A stretch of 64,000 nt of DNA from Bromus sterilis (GCA_950022295.1 OX465601.1:112549501-112613500); one strand, 5' to 3'. Counted from the stretch's first letter, positions 1 to 11,320 are shown. Numbers and translations: made by a program. Notes: generated by a model not told the origin, from the letters alone.

Positions 1-1102
1 CATGTTTTGGAGGGTACACAATTTGAAAAGAGAAACTCTGAAGAATATATATGTCAAATCTCAGATTATATGCGCACAGGTCAAAAAGAGAAACTATGCT
101 GAATATGATAATATAATCTCAGATTTGACATGTATTGGATTTGAAGTTGACATGCAATTTAAAAACTAATAAATTTTCATGTGCTCCTCTACACAATCTG
201 GAAAGAGGAACTCAGAATATACAATGTGGGATATTGCCAAGAACAGTAAAACACATAGCCATCAACTGCTCGTGGATGCAGGTAGCAAAGAAGATCATGA
301 CAGATGGTCAGATAAAAACTCAGATGGATAGAGGATAGACTGTGAACCGTGCACCTGGATGGCACCAACATGCCTAGCTACCAATCTAACTCCTGAATAC
401 CGACTACAGAAATTTTTCGCCTGTCTTCAACCTGTCCAAGAAGACAGTACCAAATTGCCTTGAGCTAGTACGTAGGCATATGCACACAACCTTGCATCAT
501 GCATGCCTGATGTAGACACACGACCTCCTATACCACCTTCTACTCCACCTGACCATCGGTGCCACTGCCCACCATAGTATAAAGAACCGAATTTTTTTTC
601 ATTTTTATTGTTGCGTCCTCCAACACTGGGCTAAAATGCATGGGAATTTCGATTGTTCTTACGTACAAATTGATCATTGTAATGCCACAAAATGGCACTA
701 AAATACACCCTGATTTTCTATCAGTAGCGGTAATGTGGTATGGTTAACATTATTAATCTGAAGAACTCACTTGTAAATCACTGACTGAGCAAATTTTTCC
801 ACCAAACAAAACTAAATATTCTAATTTGTCACCAAATAAAGCAGAATAGTGGACCAACAGTCACCGCAAAGTTAAAACTTGAAACCATGTATTCTCTGCG
901 GACCACCATACGCAGTATATCCCCTCAGATATTTCCTACCTTTTTTAATTCATAAAAATATGGACAAAATTTACAATAGCATGGTCCATTAATTGTAAAG
1001 GAAATCAGCGTAGTAGCCCAATGTCAGTAATACCTCAATGTTTGTATCATGCAAAGGAAATATAAATGAGAAGCATGGTAATGCAAAAAAATTAATGCTT
1101 AC

Positions 1103-1242
1103 CTTATATATGCTTTAAAACTTGGAAATAAAATTATGCACTCAAGAGATTCCAATGCAAATAAAAGAGGCATGCCAGAGAAGCACCCAACATTCGTGGT
1201 GAAACTGAAGTGCTCTCTCAGTTCCTGCATCTGAGCTACAAC
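1103..1242 (-). other. Candidate captured exon, gene unknown (copy 1)
   Basis: On the minus strand a 140-bp block is bounded by an AG acceptor (ATTGTAG) and a good donor (ATAAG followed by GTAAGC). It is open in one frame for 46 codons and starts VVAQMQELREHFSFTTNVG. I do not recognise the protein. The same block with the same splice signals is at 13609-13748 in the Helitron copy. It lies downstream of, and in the same orientation as, the glutaredoxin/DEP exon, so it may be a fragment of a second captured gene. It could also be a chance open frame; the acceptor's pyrimidine tract is only moderate. Confidence 0.35.
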
Positions 1243-2578
1243 CTACAATGTGAACATATGTAAATGTGAATATATACATGGTTTGGAAATTTTCCAACCC
1301 AAGAAAAATCTAATCAGAGTAATTATTCTTAACGGCAATCCAGAACTAAAAAGAGAAAAACAATAGTGATCATGAGTTCATGACAAACATGAGCAATTAG
1401 CAAAAAGGGGAACAGTGCGAAGAGATGTATACATATGGAGTGAGAGGGTCATGAGATCCTCACATGGCACTATCATGTTCAACGACCTACACCTTTGTCT
1501 TGCCGCTCGACTGGCGGACATGAGACCCAGCTCTCATTGTATCAACGACTCTATTGCTTCACTGTATAGAGCAGTCGAAAATGGGGATCAAAACTATGTG
1601 TATGGAGTATGGATGTTTGTGAGAGAGGGGAACATGGGATGCAATACCTGAACACACGGACAATGCAAGGATGACTACCGCGTGATGTTGACCGGCCCCG
1701 TTGTAGCAGTGGAGTGAGCCACGACTTGCGTTTCTCTAGTTGACGGTGATGACGTCCATTAGTGCTGCCATGGTCGACCTCAGGCACACGCACGGGAAAG
1801 GGTTTTACCGTAACCATGCTCCCCGTCGATGGACCAACATAAAAAGAGGTCTAGAGTTGACTCATGAGGAAAGTATCATCACATTTTTTTCACAAACTCA
1901 TGACAGACCAACATAAAAAGAGGCCCTAGAGAGCTGCACATTTTCTCAAATTTGTGATACCAAACATTACCAAGGATTAACATGAAGCATAAATGGTACC
2001 ACCTCAATTTTAGGGAATTCCATTTCCCAGATTAACCTGAGCATTGATTTGGGTGTCAGTTTTTCTTGTAAGGGTAAAAGTTTACACTGCAAACTATAGA
2101 ACTATGGTAAAATACCAAGAAAATAATTTATTAATCACATGCAAAGTGATGGCAGGACAATGTTGCATGAAAAAAAGTGCTAAACCCCCACTGATTTCCT
2201 TGCCCTATAGATAACACAAGGGGGTATGTCATATAGTCCACTCTAGACCATGCCAAACATAATTGAAGAGCTTTATATGATTAACTATATGAGTGAGAGC
2301 CAAAGCTGAATGGTTTCAGCTAATACCCAATTGTCCAGCCTTTATCGGACATAATAAATCATTGCATTAGCTCTAAAGTAATATGGTCAGCCCTTAAGAA
2401 AAACTGAATTTGAAGGACATAGTGTTCAACAAAAACACAATACAACTTTGAGAAAACAATGGCTAGAGGAGGTTAAGACTATGTAACAGTGAATTTTGTT
2501 TGATGTAAATTGGCAATTGGGTACTACCATTAACAAATTAATTATGTGAGAAATGTTAATACTCTCTTAACCATTCAC

Positions 2579-3248
2579 GATGCCGTCCACCATGTCCGCG
2601 CCGGAGAAGCAGTTCTAAGTTCTTCAACGGCTTCACCCGAACGAACCGGTCCTGTATGGGCAGCCGGTGCCGGAGCACCCTCACGATCCCCACCAGGCCG
2701 TCCTCCCTCTCCGTCTCCTTGCCGTCGTCGAACCCGTACCACGGCACCCGCGGCGCCGCGTCGGGACACCGCCTCCCAGCCAGCTCCCGCACGCGCCGCT
2801 CGAACTCGTCTCTGTTGCGCAACGAGTTGAGCACCACCAGCCCGCCCAGGAGCTTCTCGTTCAGGAAGATCTGCGGAACCCGCGCGGCCGCGCCGGCCCG
2901 GGACGCCAGATCGGCTGAGTGCTCCGGGAACACGTCCAGGTTGATCTCCATGTACGGCAGGCCAGACTAGCGGAAGAAGGCGCGCACGACGGCGCAGTCG
3001 CGGCAGCCCGAGCGTGAGAAGAAGCTGACCGGCTCCTTGATGTGGCTGCCCGAGAAGGAGTAGCCGCCGCCGTCGTCGTCTGGAGCGAGCGTACCCACTC
3101 AGATGGCGAGGCCGTCGTCGGACTCATGTATGAGCTTGAGGCCACCGTCCTTGACGGTAACGGAGATGGTGGAGGCACCGTCATAGATGATGTTCTCGGC
3201 CTGCTCCTTCACCGCCGCCGAGGCGCTGACGACCGTTGGATTGCCTCC
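2579..3248 (-). pseudogene. Glutaredoxin-DEP protein exon fragment, pseudogene (copy 1)
   Basis: The minus strand encodes part of a plant protein family that joins a glutaredoxin-like domain, a DEP domain and DUF547. Visible are the redox motif CRDC, a conserved stretch FLNEKLLGGLVVLNSLRN, and the DEP entry RVLRHRLPIQDRF. It is broken three times: TGA at 3099-3101, TAG at 2967-2969 just after the CRDC helix, and a 7-bp insertion near 2611-2617 that shifts the frame in the DEP domain. The exon's last 30 or so bases and its donor are lost in the 151-bp deletion. All three lesions are shared with copy 2 and so predate the duplication. DUF547 is absent. No function is expected. Confidence 0.85.
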
Positions 3249-3490
3249 TCGTGGTGATGCGGTTCACCATCGATTCCTCCAAGGGAGAGGAGGAAGGCAT
3301 TGGCACCACACCATGGCGACCACCACAGCATGAGCGTGGTGTACGGCCACCACGGCAACGAAGAACACGGCCATGACCAACACCTCGCCTGGGAGCCATG
3401 AGAGGAAGAAGAGCAGAAGGAAGAGGCAAAGAAGCAAGATGGATAGAGGCGAAACGCTGTGGAAGAGAAAGGCTCATTTATAGAACAAAA
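3249..3490 (-). other. Copy-1-specific 5' segment fused to the pseudogene
   Basis: Left of 3248 the two copies agree; right of it they are unrelated, so this copy has a different upstream segment. On the minus strand it looks like the start of a gene: a TATA box, a pyrimidine-rich leader, then an ATG at 3372-3374 opening a 36-codon frame that begins MAVFFVAVVAVHHAHA, like a signal peptide. The frame ends at TGA 3264-3266 and is in register with the glutaredoxin reading further down. The source gene is not recognisable. A chimera made during fragment capture is the simplest explanation. Confidence 0.5.
3475..3483 (-). promoter_or_regulatory. TATA box (minus strand)
   Basis: CTATAAATG on the minus strand, about 100 bp upstream of the small ORF at 3374. 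It matches the plant TATA consensus and sits before a CT-rich leader. Copy 2 has no counterpart. Confidence 0.45.
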
Positions 3491-4655
3491 ATCTCCCAGC
3501 ACAGAGAAGCCAAGACGACAGCAGCAATTAATTCAAAGACCAAACGTCGCAGACGCCTCAGATTCCAAGACCAAGATGCTTTCCCACGGGACGCACTATG
3601 CGTGAGACGCGTCAATTCACGCGCGTTTCCAACGCGCGTATCGGAAACTCAACCAGCGCCTGCCGCACGCCACAGCGGTCATCATTATGACCGGTCATGA
3701 AGACGTGATGGTTCACTGGCGGAGCATCCCTGACAGCCATCAAACAAAGGCATTGTTATCCTGACAAGCGGCGAAGAATACCAACAGACACCAAGAATGA
3801 TTTCTTAAACACATTTTTCAAATATATTTAAACTCCCATCGGGAGCATACCCACTCAAAACCGAGCCTCAGGTGAGCAGTCGCCTAAAAGTCAGCAATGT
3901 GCTCGAGTGACCACTCGCACTCACGAGAGTCTCGGGTGCTCCCTCAACCCGACACAAGACAAACATGCATTCACCAAGATCATACGGCGCTAAGAGTCTC
4001 AGGTGATCCCTCACCTCAAGAGCCGAAACGGCATTCGAGTAACCACTCACGAAGAACCCCCCGTCTGAGCACTCGAAATGAGCTCCGCGGGTGAATGAGT
4101 GAACAACTCGCTTGATGTTTTGTTCCAAGCGGGTGCAATACTATTAGGCTCCGCGCCTCAAAAACACACATTCCTGGAACACGACACACTGTGCCCAGAT
4201 GCCACGCAAGATTAGCGTGTAGGTAAGACCCCGCTGCGAAGTTCGGCCGGGCTGGGACTTTCCGAAGAGCGATTTCACTCCCAACCTTTTCCATGCGCTG
4301 CGCATGATAGAAAAAGCCGGGCGGAAGCGTCTTAGGCTATGCACATTACTAGAGGCAAATGAACACCGTAAGACCTGAAGCGGCAGGACTTTTGCTCGAC
4401 ACCAGTGTTCCAAGCTCACATCGAGGGACGTGGGTTTGATTGGGCTACTGCGGTATTTGCCACTAGCGCAATTCACCAAGGCTCGACCAGTCGACTCCTT
4501 GGGCCCTTTTAGCTTAACATCCCTCGAAACAGGTTTTTTCATGGCCACCAGACTGCCAGCGACCCGCGGTTGTACCGCGCATACAAACGACCGACAAATG
4601 GATGTACTCGAGTCCCTGCGCGACTCTTCGAGTCCCCCAGGCACTCGGGGGATAC
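3491..4655 (+). mobile_element. LTR retrotransposon A, 3' internal region (truncated)
   Basis: This is non-coding sequence with many ACTCG/CGAGT-rich stretches and no open frame of recognisable homology. It ends in a G-rich polypurine tract (CACTCGGGGGATAC) directly before a TG-starting LTR, so it reads as the 3' untranslated end of a plus-strand LTR retrotransposon. The coding part is missing. The left boundary with the captured segment is not sharp and lies somewhere between about 3490 and 3710. Confidence 0.5.
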
Positions 4656-5152
4656 TGACGAGGGGGTGACCCCACGACTCCTACAGATAGGCCTACCCGG
4701 TGTCCCTGGAGGTAGAAGGCCCATGAAGACTCGCCTGGACCCGCCTTGGCCCGTTAATTGGCACCGACGTAGGAGTCTGCGACTCACAAGGAAGGTGCAA
4801 AGACCTGTCGTACGGAGCAAGCTAGGGTTAGAAAGCTTACCTGTAAACGTAGATGAACGCCCCGAGACCTAGCCCAGTATATAAGGGCTAGGAGGGACGA
4901 CGCCAAAGCCATCGGATATCATCTGTAACCCTAGCCTTGAGCGCTCCAACCTTGGCATCCACTGTAATCGCATCTCCCTCATCAATAATATCGAGCAGGA
5001 ACGTGTCCTCCTGTTTGCCGATGAGCTATCGTCCAACTTGTGCCTCTCATGACTAACCCAGGGTCCCTGACCATGGGTTTTGCCGGGGTTGATCCCCATC
5101 ACCATGGGTCCGTGATCAGTAGCTATTGATGACGAGAGAGTTGACGGGTGCA
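4656..5152 (+). mobile_element. LTR of element A (497 bp)
   Basis: The LTR begins TGACGAGGGGGTGACC and ends GTTGACGGGTGCA, giving TG...CA termini. It has a TATA box and follows a polypurine tract. Element B starts at the very next base (5153). No second LTR of this family is in the window, so A is a fragment, or its other half lies beyond element B's nest. Confidence 0.7.
4878..4886 (+). promoter_or_regulatory. TATA box of LTR A
   Basis: TATATAAGG, about 220 bp into the 497-bp LTR, in front of a GGCTAGGAGGGACGACG segment. Position and sequence fit the U3/R boundary of an LTR promoter. Confidence 0.6.
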
Positions 5153-5518
5153 TGATACGTCCAAAATGCATCACTATTTTAATAGTAATTCTTTCTTATT
5201 CATCGATATATTTCATGATATGATGCTATTCTTTTGTTGTTTTGGCTTAATTTACACAGTTTGCAACTTTCTGATGCCAAAGTAGCAGACACAGGATTCA
5301 ACGATAAAAAGTGTATGCTGAGCTGCTGAAGGAGAATACCTCCAAATTACCTGAAAATCGACGAAGAGCATTTTCCAGAAGGATGACGAAGACACGCAAA
5401 AGAGGGGCCAGAGGGGGGCCACATGGTGCCCAGGCGTCCACCTGGCGCGTTCCCCGCCCTGGTCGCGCAAAGAGGGCGCCTGGACCCCTGGGTCCACTCC
5501 CGGATCCCCCCTTTGGCC

Positions 5519-5525
5519 TATATAT
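5519..5525 (+). promoter_or_regulatory. TATA box of element B 5' LTR
   Basis: GGCCTATATATCACTCG; the same site is at 23341-23347 in the 3' LTR. It is the likely U3/R promoter core. Confidence 0.65.
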
Positions 5526-5665
5526 CACTCGTCGTCCAAAAACCCTAAAAGAGGAGAGTTTTCGCGAGTTCTGCCGCCACTCCGTGGCGGAAACCAACAG
5601 AGGAGAAAAGACATCTCCGGCGGGCAGATTCCGCCGGGGAGAACACCTCTCGGAAGGGGAGATCG

Positions 5666-5745
5666 TCGCCATCATCATCACCATCGTCACGGGCATCATC
5701 GACATCATCATCAACATCATCCCCAACATTAGCACCATCTTCATC
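5666..5745 (+). repeat. ATC-rich microsatellite in LTR B
   Basis: Degenerate CATCATCATCACCATCGTC-type repeats, also present at about 23488-23565 in the other LTR. The minus-strand LTR of element G has a similar run at about 50057-50085. Confidence 0.8.
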
Positions 5746-7841
5746 TTCATCCTATCTCACCTCACAAGTTCAACTTGTGTTGTAATCCATACTATCTATC
5801 CTCTCTACTCTACCGTTGTTTATTACTATCGTGTGATGAATGCTATTGAGTTTTGTTGGAGAAATATCAATGTGTCCAGATTGTTTATCATCTATTTATC
5901 CCCTCTCATCATGATCTCTTTTGTGTCTTGTGAGTAGTTACTTTAGTTCTTGAGGACATGGGAGAAGACTAGTTGTTAGTAGTCATATGATGTTGAAGTA
6001 ATATGTGTTGTTATTTTCCTAGTGGTGTTGTGTGAGTTGAACACTCAACACTTCGCCTTATTAAGGACCTAGGGTGTGGCACCCCGGCTCAGAGGACCGG
6101 AACACCCCGTGCACCAGCCCAAAGATCAAGTCTTCTGGAACACGACACTGATTGATATAGAACTGAACAACTTTCTATTACCAAAGATAGGGGTACACGA
6201 GGTCTATTACAACGTTAGCGGAGACACAGCTTGCTCCTCAGGCTAACCTCAGCTCTACACCAAGCAGCAGTATAACTCTCTAGCAGTGGAATATCGATGG
6301 CAGCGGAACAATAACGGCGGTGATGAAATCCAATCCACAGGGACACTGGCTGGGACACCTCGTAGCTCGCAAACACCGGGAACGTTGTCCTACGCGTCCA
6401 AAGCATGGCCTGCAAATCTGGCATAACACGTCAGGTCAGTACATTGAATGTACTTGCAAGCTCACAACAACCATGCATCAAAGCAAAACAATAACATGGC
6501 AAAGGGTTCAAGTATATTAGTGAATTAAACAGGTGAGAAACAATATCATGCAAACAAATGTACATCAATCATATCATCAGCATTAAGACTAATGCACACA
6601 CAATGGACCCCACATGATCGTCGCATGATCACGTGGCTTACCTCGGAGTCCTTACAGACTCAAGCACCGGGTCACCTCGTGACCAAACCACTTCCACGGG
6701 TCGTCGCATGACCAAACGGGTCATCGCACGACCATTCAACGGGTTAGGTGTCCTTCGTTACCACCCAACCAATCCGGTCATCGCATGACCAATCCACTTA
6801 CCACAAACCTACCACCGAACTCATGTTGATCATAAGGTGTGACCTAGTATGAACTATGTCCATTGCCGTGGACGCGGCTATTCGAATAGATTTGTGACTC
6901 TGCAGAGTTTGTGCACGTTACCCACATTATGGAGTTCTTCCTCCATCCAGCACCCCGGTACTTGTCCCACAGGATCATTGGAACTCGTTTCGCAGGAGTG
7001 GACTAGGACTTCTCCAACGAGACCGATGCTACCGCGTGTCCCTCTTACCGTATCACCGACATCCCGTCTTGGGTAGCCCTGTGGTTAGGTGTCCTTCGTT
7101 ACCACCAGAACCACTCGGCCAAACTTTTTGCAAACGACCACCTTGTGGAAAATACTGTCCCAATGGGGACTAAGCTCATAACAACACTGGCTGTCAAGGT
7201 TATCACCACCTACCGGGCGAGGGTAGCGTGTGTGCATAACCTCCCCTCTTTGGTGAAACAAATAAGAGATGCCCACCGGTAGACCGAATCAAGGCTTGCC
7301 CATACAAGCAAATGTGGCTGCACAGATAAGTCCGGTTTGGTGGCACCTGATCAACTTGTCACGAAGCATATCTCCAACAGCGAACACAAGTATCAGGTGC
7401 AACATGAGTATCAGATCATAACAATGCATAGCATATTAACATGATAGTTTCAGATATGATCAAGCACATTTTAGTTGGTGAACTTATCTGTGTTACCAAG
7501 ATTAAGTTATTAACATGGCAATATTATGAATGCAGTTGTACATAACTTAGGCATAGCATGAACTAGCATAGGGATAACATGAGCAAACTTAACATGGTGT
7601 TGGTGTGTTGTGGTTACGATGATTCATGACATAACATGGCAACTACGTGATCAAGTCATAGCATGGATCTAACATAGTATAGTATAGCATAGCAATAGTA
7701 TAATCAAGGATAGTATGGCAATGATAACATCAATCATAAAGTGGAAACATGATCACGATCAATGATATAAACATATCACTGTAAAGCAATTTTAAAATCA
7801 TGTCAAAGATTTGCAAAGGTGCAAAGGGTATTGTCGCTTGC

Positions 7842-7891
7842 CTTCACCAACAAGGTGTGAAACACCCTCGGTCTCGGTCACCAACAACGCC
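7842..7891 (-). other. Decayed acidic exon-like block in LTR H
   Basis: On the minus strand an acceptor TTTTTGCAG precedes a 50-bp block reading ALLVTETEGVSHLVGE. It ends GAAG before GCAAGC, the GC-type donor seen in LTRs D, E, F and I. The incoming phase is off by one base, so this copy has probably shifted. Confidence 0.4.
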
Positions 7892-8793
7892 CTGCAAAAA
7901 TATTTCAAAACAAAGCAACGGGCAAAAAGTCAAACACAACTTTGACTCAACCAGCAAATAACAACATCAAAACATGGCATGAAACCTATGCCAACACGAA
8001 GAGGAGCTCGATACGAAACCAACGCAAAAAGAATCAACCCGTTTGGACTTATGGTTGCGGAGATACGAAGGTGGGAAGTTCAGGGGCCAATCTGCAAATA
8101 AAATACTTGCTTCTGGGTCCCTGGAGGCTGACGTAGGAGGCGATTTTCACAGAATACGCTTTCGGTTTATCGAAAGCGCATTTGGGGCTGAAAAGGACTG
8201 AAGTACGCCTTCGATCATAGAAAACGTATTTTTGCCTGAAGGAGACGGAAGTGCGCTTTCCTTAAGGGAAAATGCATTCTTGAAAACGCGCCTCCATCAA
8301 AAGAAAAACGGCCCGGGGCCTAAGCGGATGACAGCGGGGCCCACACGTCAGCTTCCTCTCCTCCTTCCTCTGTTCCTCGTCGTGGAGCAGGGCACGGGCC
8401 ACGGCTGCGCAGGGCGCCGGCGAGGAGAGGGCGCGGAGGCCGGCCCGCAACCACCTGGAAGGGGTCCAGGACGGGGGCGGCCCAGCTCCCGTCCAGTCCG
8501 CAAGCCGGGCGGCCAGGGCGAGCGTGGCCTCGGTCGTGGCTGCCAACGGCCACGGATGTCACCGGGACACGGCGGGGCGGGGCTTGCTGCGGGGTCGCGG
8601 TGGCCTGGGGAGGCTGCAGCCGCGGGCTGAGGAGAGGAGAAGCTCCGGCTTGATCCAATTTCGCCGGAGGGAGGAGGTGACCGTGGCGTTCTAGGAGGTC
8701 AATGGCGGGCTCCGGCGCCGGAATTGGGAAGGGGGAATCGTGCTAGGAGATGAGGGGGAGCTGCTGGTGCTCTGGGAGGTCTAGGGGCAATCC

Positions 8794-8802
8794 CTTTTAT
8801 AG
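8794..8802 (-). promoter_or_regulatory. TATA box of LTR H (minus strand)
   Basis: CTATAAAAG(GG) on the minus strand, a near-perfect plant TATA box, followed by GC-rich sequence. It points against element B's own LTR promoter. Confidence 0.6.
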
Positions 8803-10454
8803 GGGGAGCGAGATGCGAGCTCCGGGCCGCGACAATGGCTAGCGGCCGGGGCGTGCGTCGAGCTGGCGGCCACGAGGGGGTTCCAGAGAGCTCGGGAGGG
8901 GTGGTGTGGCGCACGCGTGCGGCGGAAAGCCGTGCGGCGCGGGGAGACATGAGCTAGACGACGGAGACGCACTGGAGCGCGAGGTGGACGTGAAGGGCAC
9001 GCGCGGAGCGTGGCCAGAGCACGCCATGTGCTTGCTCCCCACGCGCACTGGTGCAAGAGATAAGGATTAGCATGGCCAAACATGCCTAGCGTGTGCTCCT
9101 TTCCACGCTGATCAGTGTGGTACAGCTGGATGGTCAAAAGGGTGAACAGTGTGATCTCTGGCTCACCACAAAGTTGGATACAACAAACTTGTAGCTTAAG
9201 TTGTGCTCACATGGTGGGGCTCTGGATAGTAACAAGATGTCTTTTGGGATGAGGATAGGAAGGACTATGTTTTTGGAAAGTTTGGGCTCAAAATAATTAA
9301 TATACATGGTACATCCTTTGAAATGTAGCAATGTTGCAGAAGGTGTTTGTATTGTGGAATGACTTGTACATAGCTCCCCTAGGCATGATATTTTGCATAG
9401 CTCTGTCGTGCACTAGTATGAGTGTGTACACCAAGTTTCATCTCATTTGGATCAAGATAGATAGCACTTCCTTTACAAATGTCCAAACATGCCAGAATGT
9501 AAAGTTGAAGCTAGCATCTCATAGGATTGGTGGATTTGGCTGATAATTGGTGTAATGGGGTTATTTGGCATGGTGCATATGTGTATAAAATTTCATAGCC
9601 ATTGGACACACATAGATAGCACTTGATTCACAATGTGGCCCACTGACCAGAAACTTAATATTGACAATGCACTCACATGGGTAATGGGATTTGGCTAATA
9701 TTTGGTTTGGTGGGGTTATTTGGTGGTAGGATCATGCTCAAAACGTTTCGAGGAAAATGGGATCCCCTATCATGCACTTCCTTCACCATGCCCCCTTGCT
9801 ACATCCAAACTTTGAGAATTTATTGTGGGAGTTTGGCTAGTCAAATGGTGGTGGAATTTGGTGGATATCAATGACATGACCATATGAGATTGCACAAAAA
9901 GTTTCACCAGCAATAGATCAAGATAAATAGCACTCCCTTCACAAAGCTCCATTCTGCCCCCACAGACAACTGAATTTTTCTAGAGGAAAAATCCACTTGG
10001 GCTATGAAATGTTTTTGGAGAAATTGGCAAGATATGATGTCAATGACATGTGGGAATTATTTGGGGGTTTATGGAGAAATATAAATAGGGGTTGCTTCAC
10101 AAACCTCAAATAATTGGAATGTTCCTTTTAATGGAAAAAGGAATATATGGCTTGAATAAAATGGTGGCTTGGATGAGATGGCTCAATGGAATGGCATTGG
10201 AAAGGATTGGATTCAAGGGTCACTTGATCATGGAAAGAAAATATGCTCAAGTTTCAAGTCCAACGAGGTGATCAAAATCAAATCCAATAGCAAATCCAGA
10301 ATCCCAAACCCCAGTTCGCACGCTTTTGCACAAGGGAACAATGGATCATCGATCGTATTGCTATGGTTAGGCTTTTGCCTTATTTACTATCTTGTATTTG
10401 CGGATTCTTGCAAGGTGTTTAATCATAAGAGTGCACTTATCTTAGTCTAGAGGG

Positions 10455-10809
10455 TGTACTAGCATAGATCCACCCACTCAACAGTTATCAACACAACACG
10501 TAGTACCGATACAGAATATGGCGAAAGCACGTGACTATTTCTCCCGTGTGTCCTCAAGAACGCTTTAGCCTCTACAAGTTCAGTTGCTAGGCCTCTCCTT
10601 TGCTCGAAAGGATTGGGCCACTTGTTACTCCTCAGTGCCTTTTACTTTGCTCGCTTTTACCTTTTTGTTGCTTATACCCAAAACCCCCTAAAAAGCTATC
10701 TTTCAGTTCCTGCAGCTATTTCTTTACCAAAGTCACTTACCAATACCTTCTGCTCCTCGTTGCGTTCGACACTCTTATTTATCGTAAACGCTACAAACGA
10801 TCCCCTACA
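10455..10809 (+). mobile_element. Element B 5' LTR, second part
   Basis: After the solo LTR the Athila LTR resumes near GTACTAGCATAGATCC and runs through a pyrimidine-rich R/U5-like segment to CCCCTACA. It is followed 26 bp later by the primer-binding site. Confidence 0.7.
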
Positions 10810-10835
10810 GTTGAGGGTCATCAAGTACTGTTTTC

Positions 10836-10853
10836 TGGCGCCGTTGCCGGGGA
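10836..10853 (+). other. Primer-binding site of element B (tRNA-Asp type)
   Basis: TGGCGCCGTTGCCGGGGA is complementary to the 3' end of plant tRNA-Asp, the usual primer of Athila-type elements. Confidence 0.85.
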
Positions 10854-10937
10854 GCGTAGCGCTATTAGTAAGTGAAGCTGGTAAGGAAGTTTTTATATTT
10901 TTGTTTTTTTTGTTTTGCTGTTGCTGCTCTATGTCCT

Positions 10938-11320
10938 ATGGACACCTCTACTCTTGGATCGTTGTTTATGAGGAAACGCCCCACAACTGTGGTGGTCACT
11001 CCTACCCCTACTAAAATTGTTCCTTATAAAATACCGTCCGGTATTATCAATTATCTCTTAGCTAATCGTTATGCAGGAGAAAGACATTCATGTGAACACC
11101 TGCTATATTTATCATAACTATGTTCATTATTTAAGCTTGCAGGTGTGTCACTGGATTTCGTCATGAAGAAATTATTCTCCATATCAGTTATAGACAAAGC
11201 TTCAGATTGATATAAGCTCCTCGATAACTCACATCTACTTAATTGGGAAAAGCTTATGTCTCTATTTTATACAAAGTTTTACCCTCTTCATGAAATTCAT
11301 CGAGACAGGAATTACATCTA
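10938..11320 (+). pseudogene. Element B gag, 5' part (interrupted by the Helitron)
   Basis: The frame starts at ATG 10938 (MDTSTLGSLFMRKRP) and encodes the N-terminal part of an Athila-type Gag capsid precursor. It has a TAA at 11115-11117 and a TGA at about 11216 in the same frame; the second looks like TGG changed to TGA. The frame then runs open up to the Helitron boundary at 11320 and resumes in register at 16189 on the far side. Gag would form the intracellular particle. This copy cannot be translated in full. Confidence 0.75.

Larger units (their letters stand above)
1..3248 (-). repeat. Captured gene-fragment segment, copy 1 (left end outside window)
   Basis: This block is repeated at 12507-15905. 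Positions 1-2578 align to 12507-15084 without gaps (constant offset 12506), with about a dozen substitutions by eye. Positions 2579-3248 align to 15236-15905 (offset 12657). The 151-bp offset jump is a deletion in this copy, between two TTCAC repeats. Copy 2 lies inside a Helitron, so this copy is probably part of a related Helitron whose 3' end is left of the window; no Helitron terminus is visible here. Most of 1-2550 is AT-rich and non-coding, apart from one exon-like stretch. The only long reading with recognisable homology is the glutaredoxin/DEP exon on the minus strand. Confidence 0.85.
5153..6074 (+). mobile_element. Element B 5' LTR, first part
   Basis: It matches the 3' LTR at 22974-23783 from TGATACGTCCAAAAT to the sequence around CTTGAGGACATGG; beyond that only this copy continues, up to the solo LTR insertion. 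It contains a TATA box, a GC-rich segment, an ATC-rich microsatellite and a CT-rich leader typical of these LTRs. A 208-codon frame (5311-5937, GTG start) is open here and in the 3' LTR, but it crosses the TATA box. Confidence 0.85.
6075..10449 (-). mobile_element. Solo LTR H (about 4.4 kb, minus strand) inside B's 5' LTR
   Basis: The + strand begins TGTGGCACCCCGG, so the minus-strand LTR ends ...GGGGTGCCACA. The other end is less certain (CTTAGTCTA at 10449, where a terminal CA may have mutated to TA). Imperfect 5-bp flanks TAGGG / GAGGG fit a target-site duplication. The block holds the minus-strand motif TATTCGAATAGCCGCGTCC (near 6880), shared with LTRs C and D, so it belongs to the same long-LTR group. 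No primer site or coding region is present, so it looks like a solo LTR. A minus-strand promoter and a decayed acidic exon-like block lie inside. The rest is AT-rich or GC-rich LTR sequence without supported genes. Confidence 0.7.

Noticed and set aside
1415..1651. 78-codon frame, repeated at 13921-14157
   Set aside because: Non-ATG start, no recognisable content, and the differences between copies change amino acids freely. It lies in non-coding captured DNA.
3868..4644. Minus-strand frames in element A internal region
   Set aside because: Antisense to the element, with no conserved motif. The region is a 3' untranslated part before the polypurine tract.
6660..6800. Repeated GGTCATCGCATGACC-type units
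   Set aside because: I considered a regulatory or CRISPR-like repeat. The units are short, irregular and part of long-LTR sequence, without uniform spacers.
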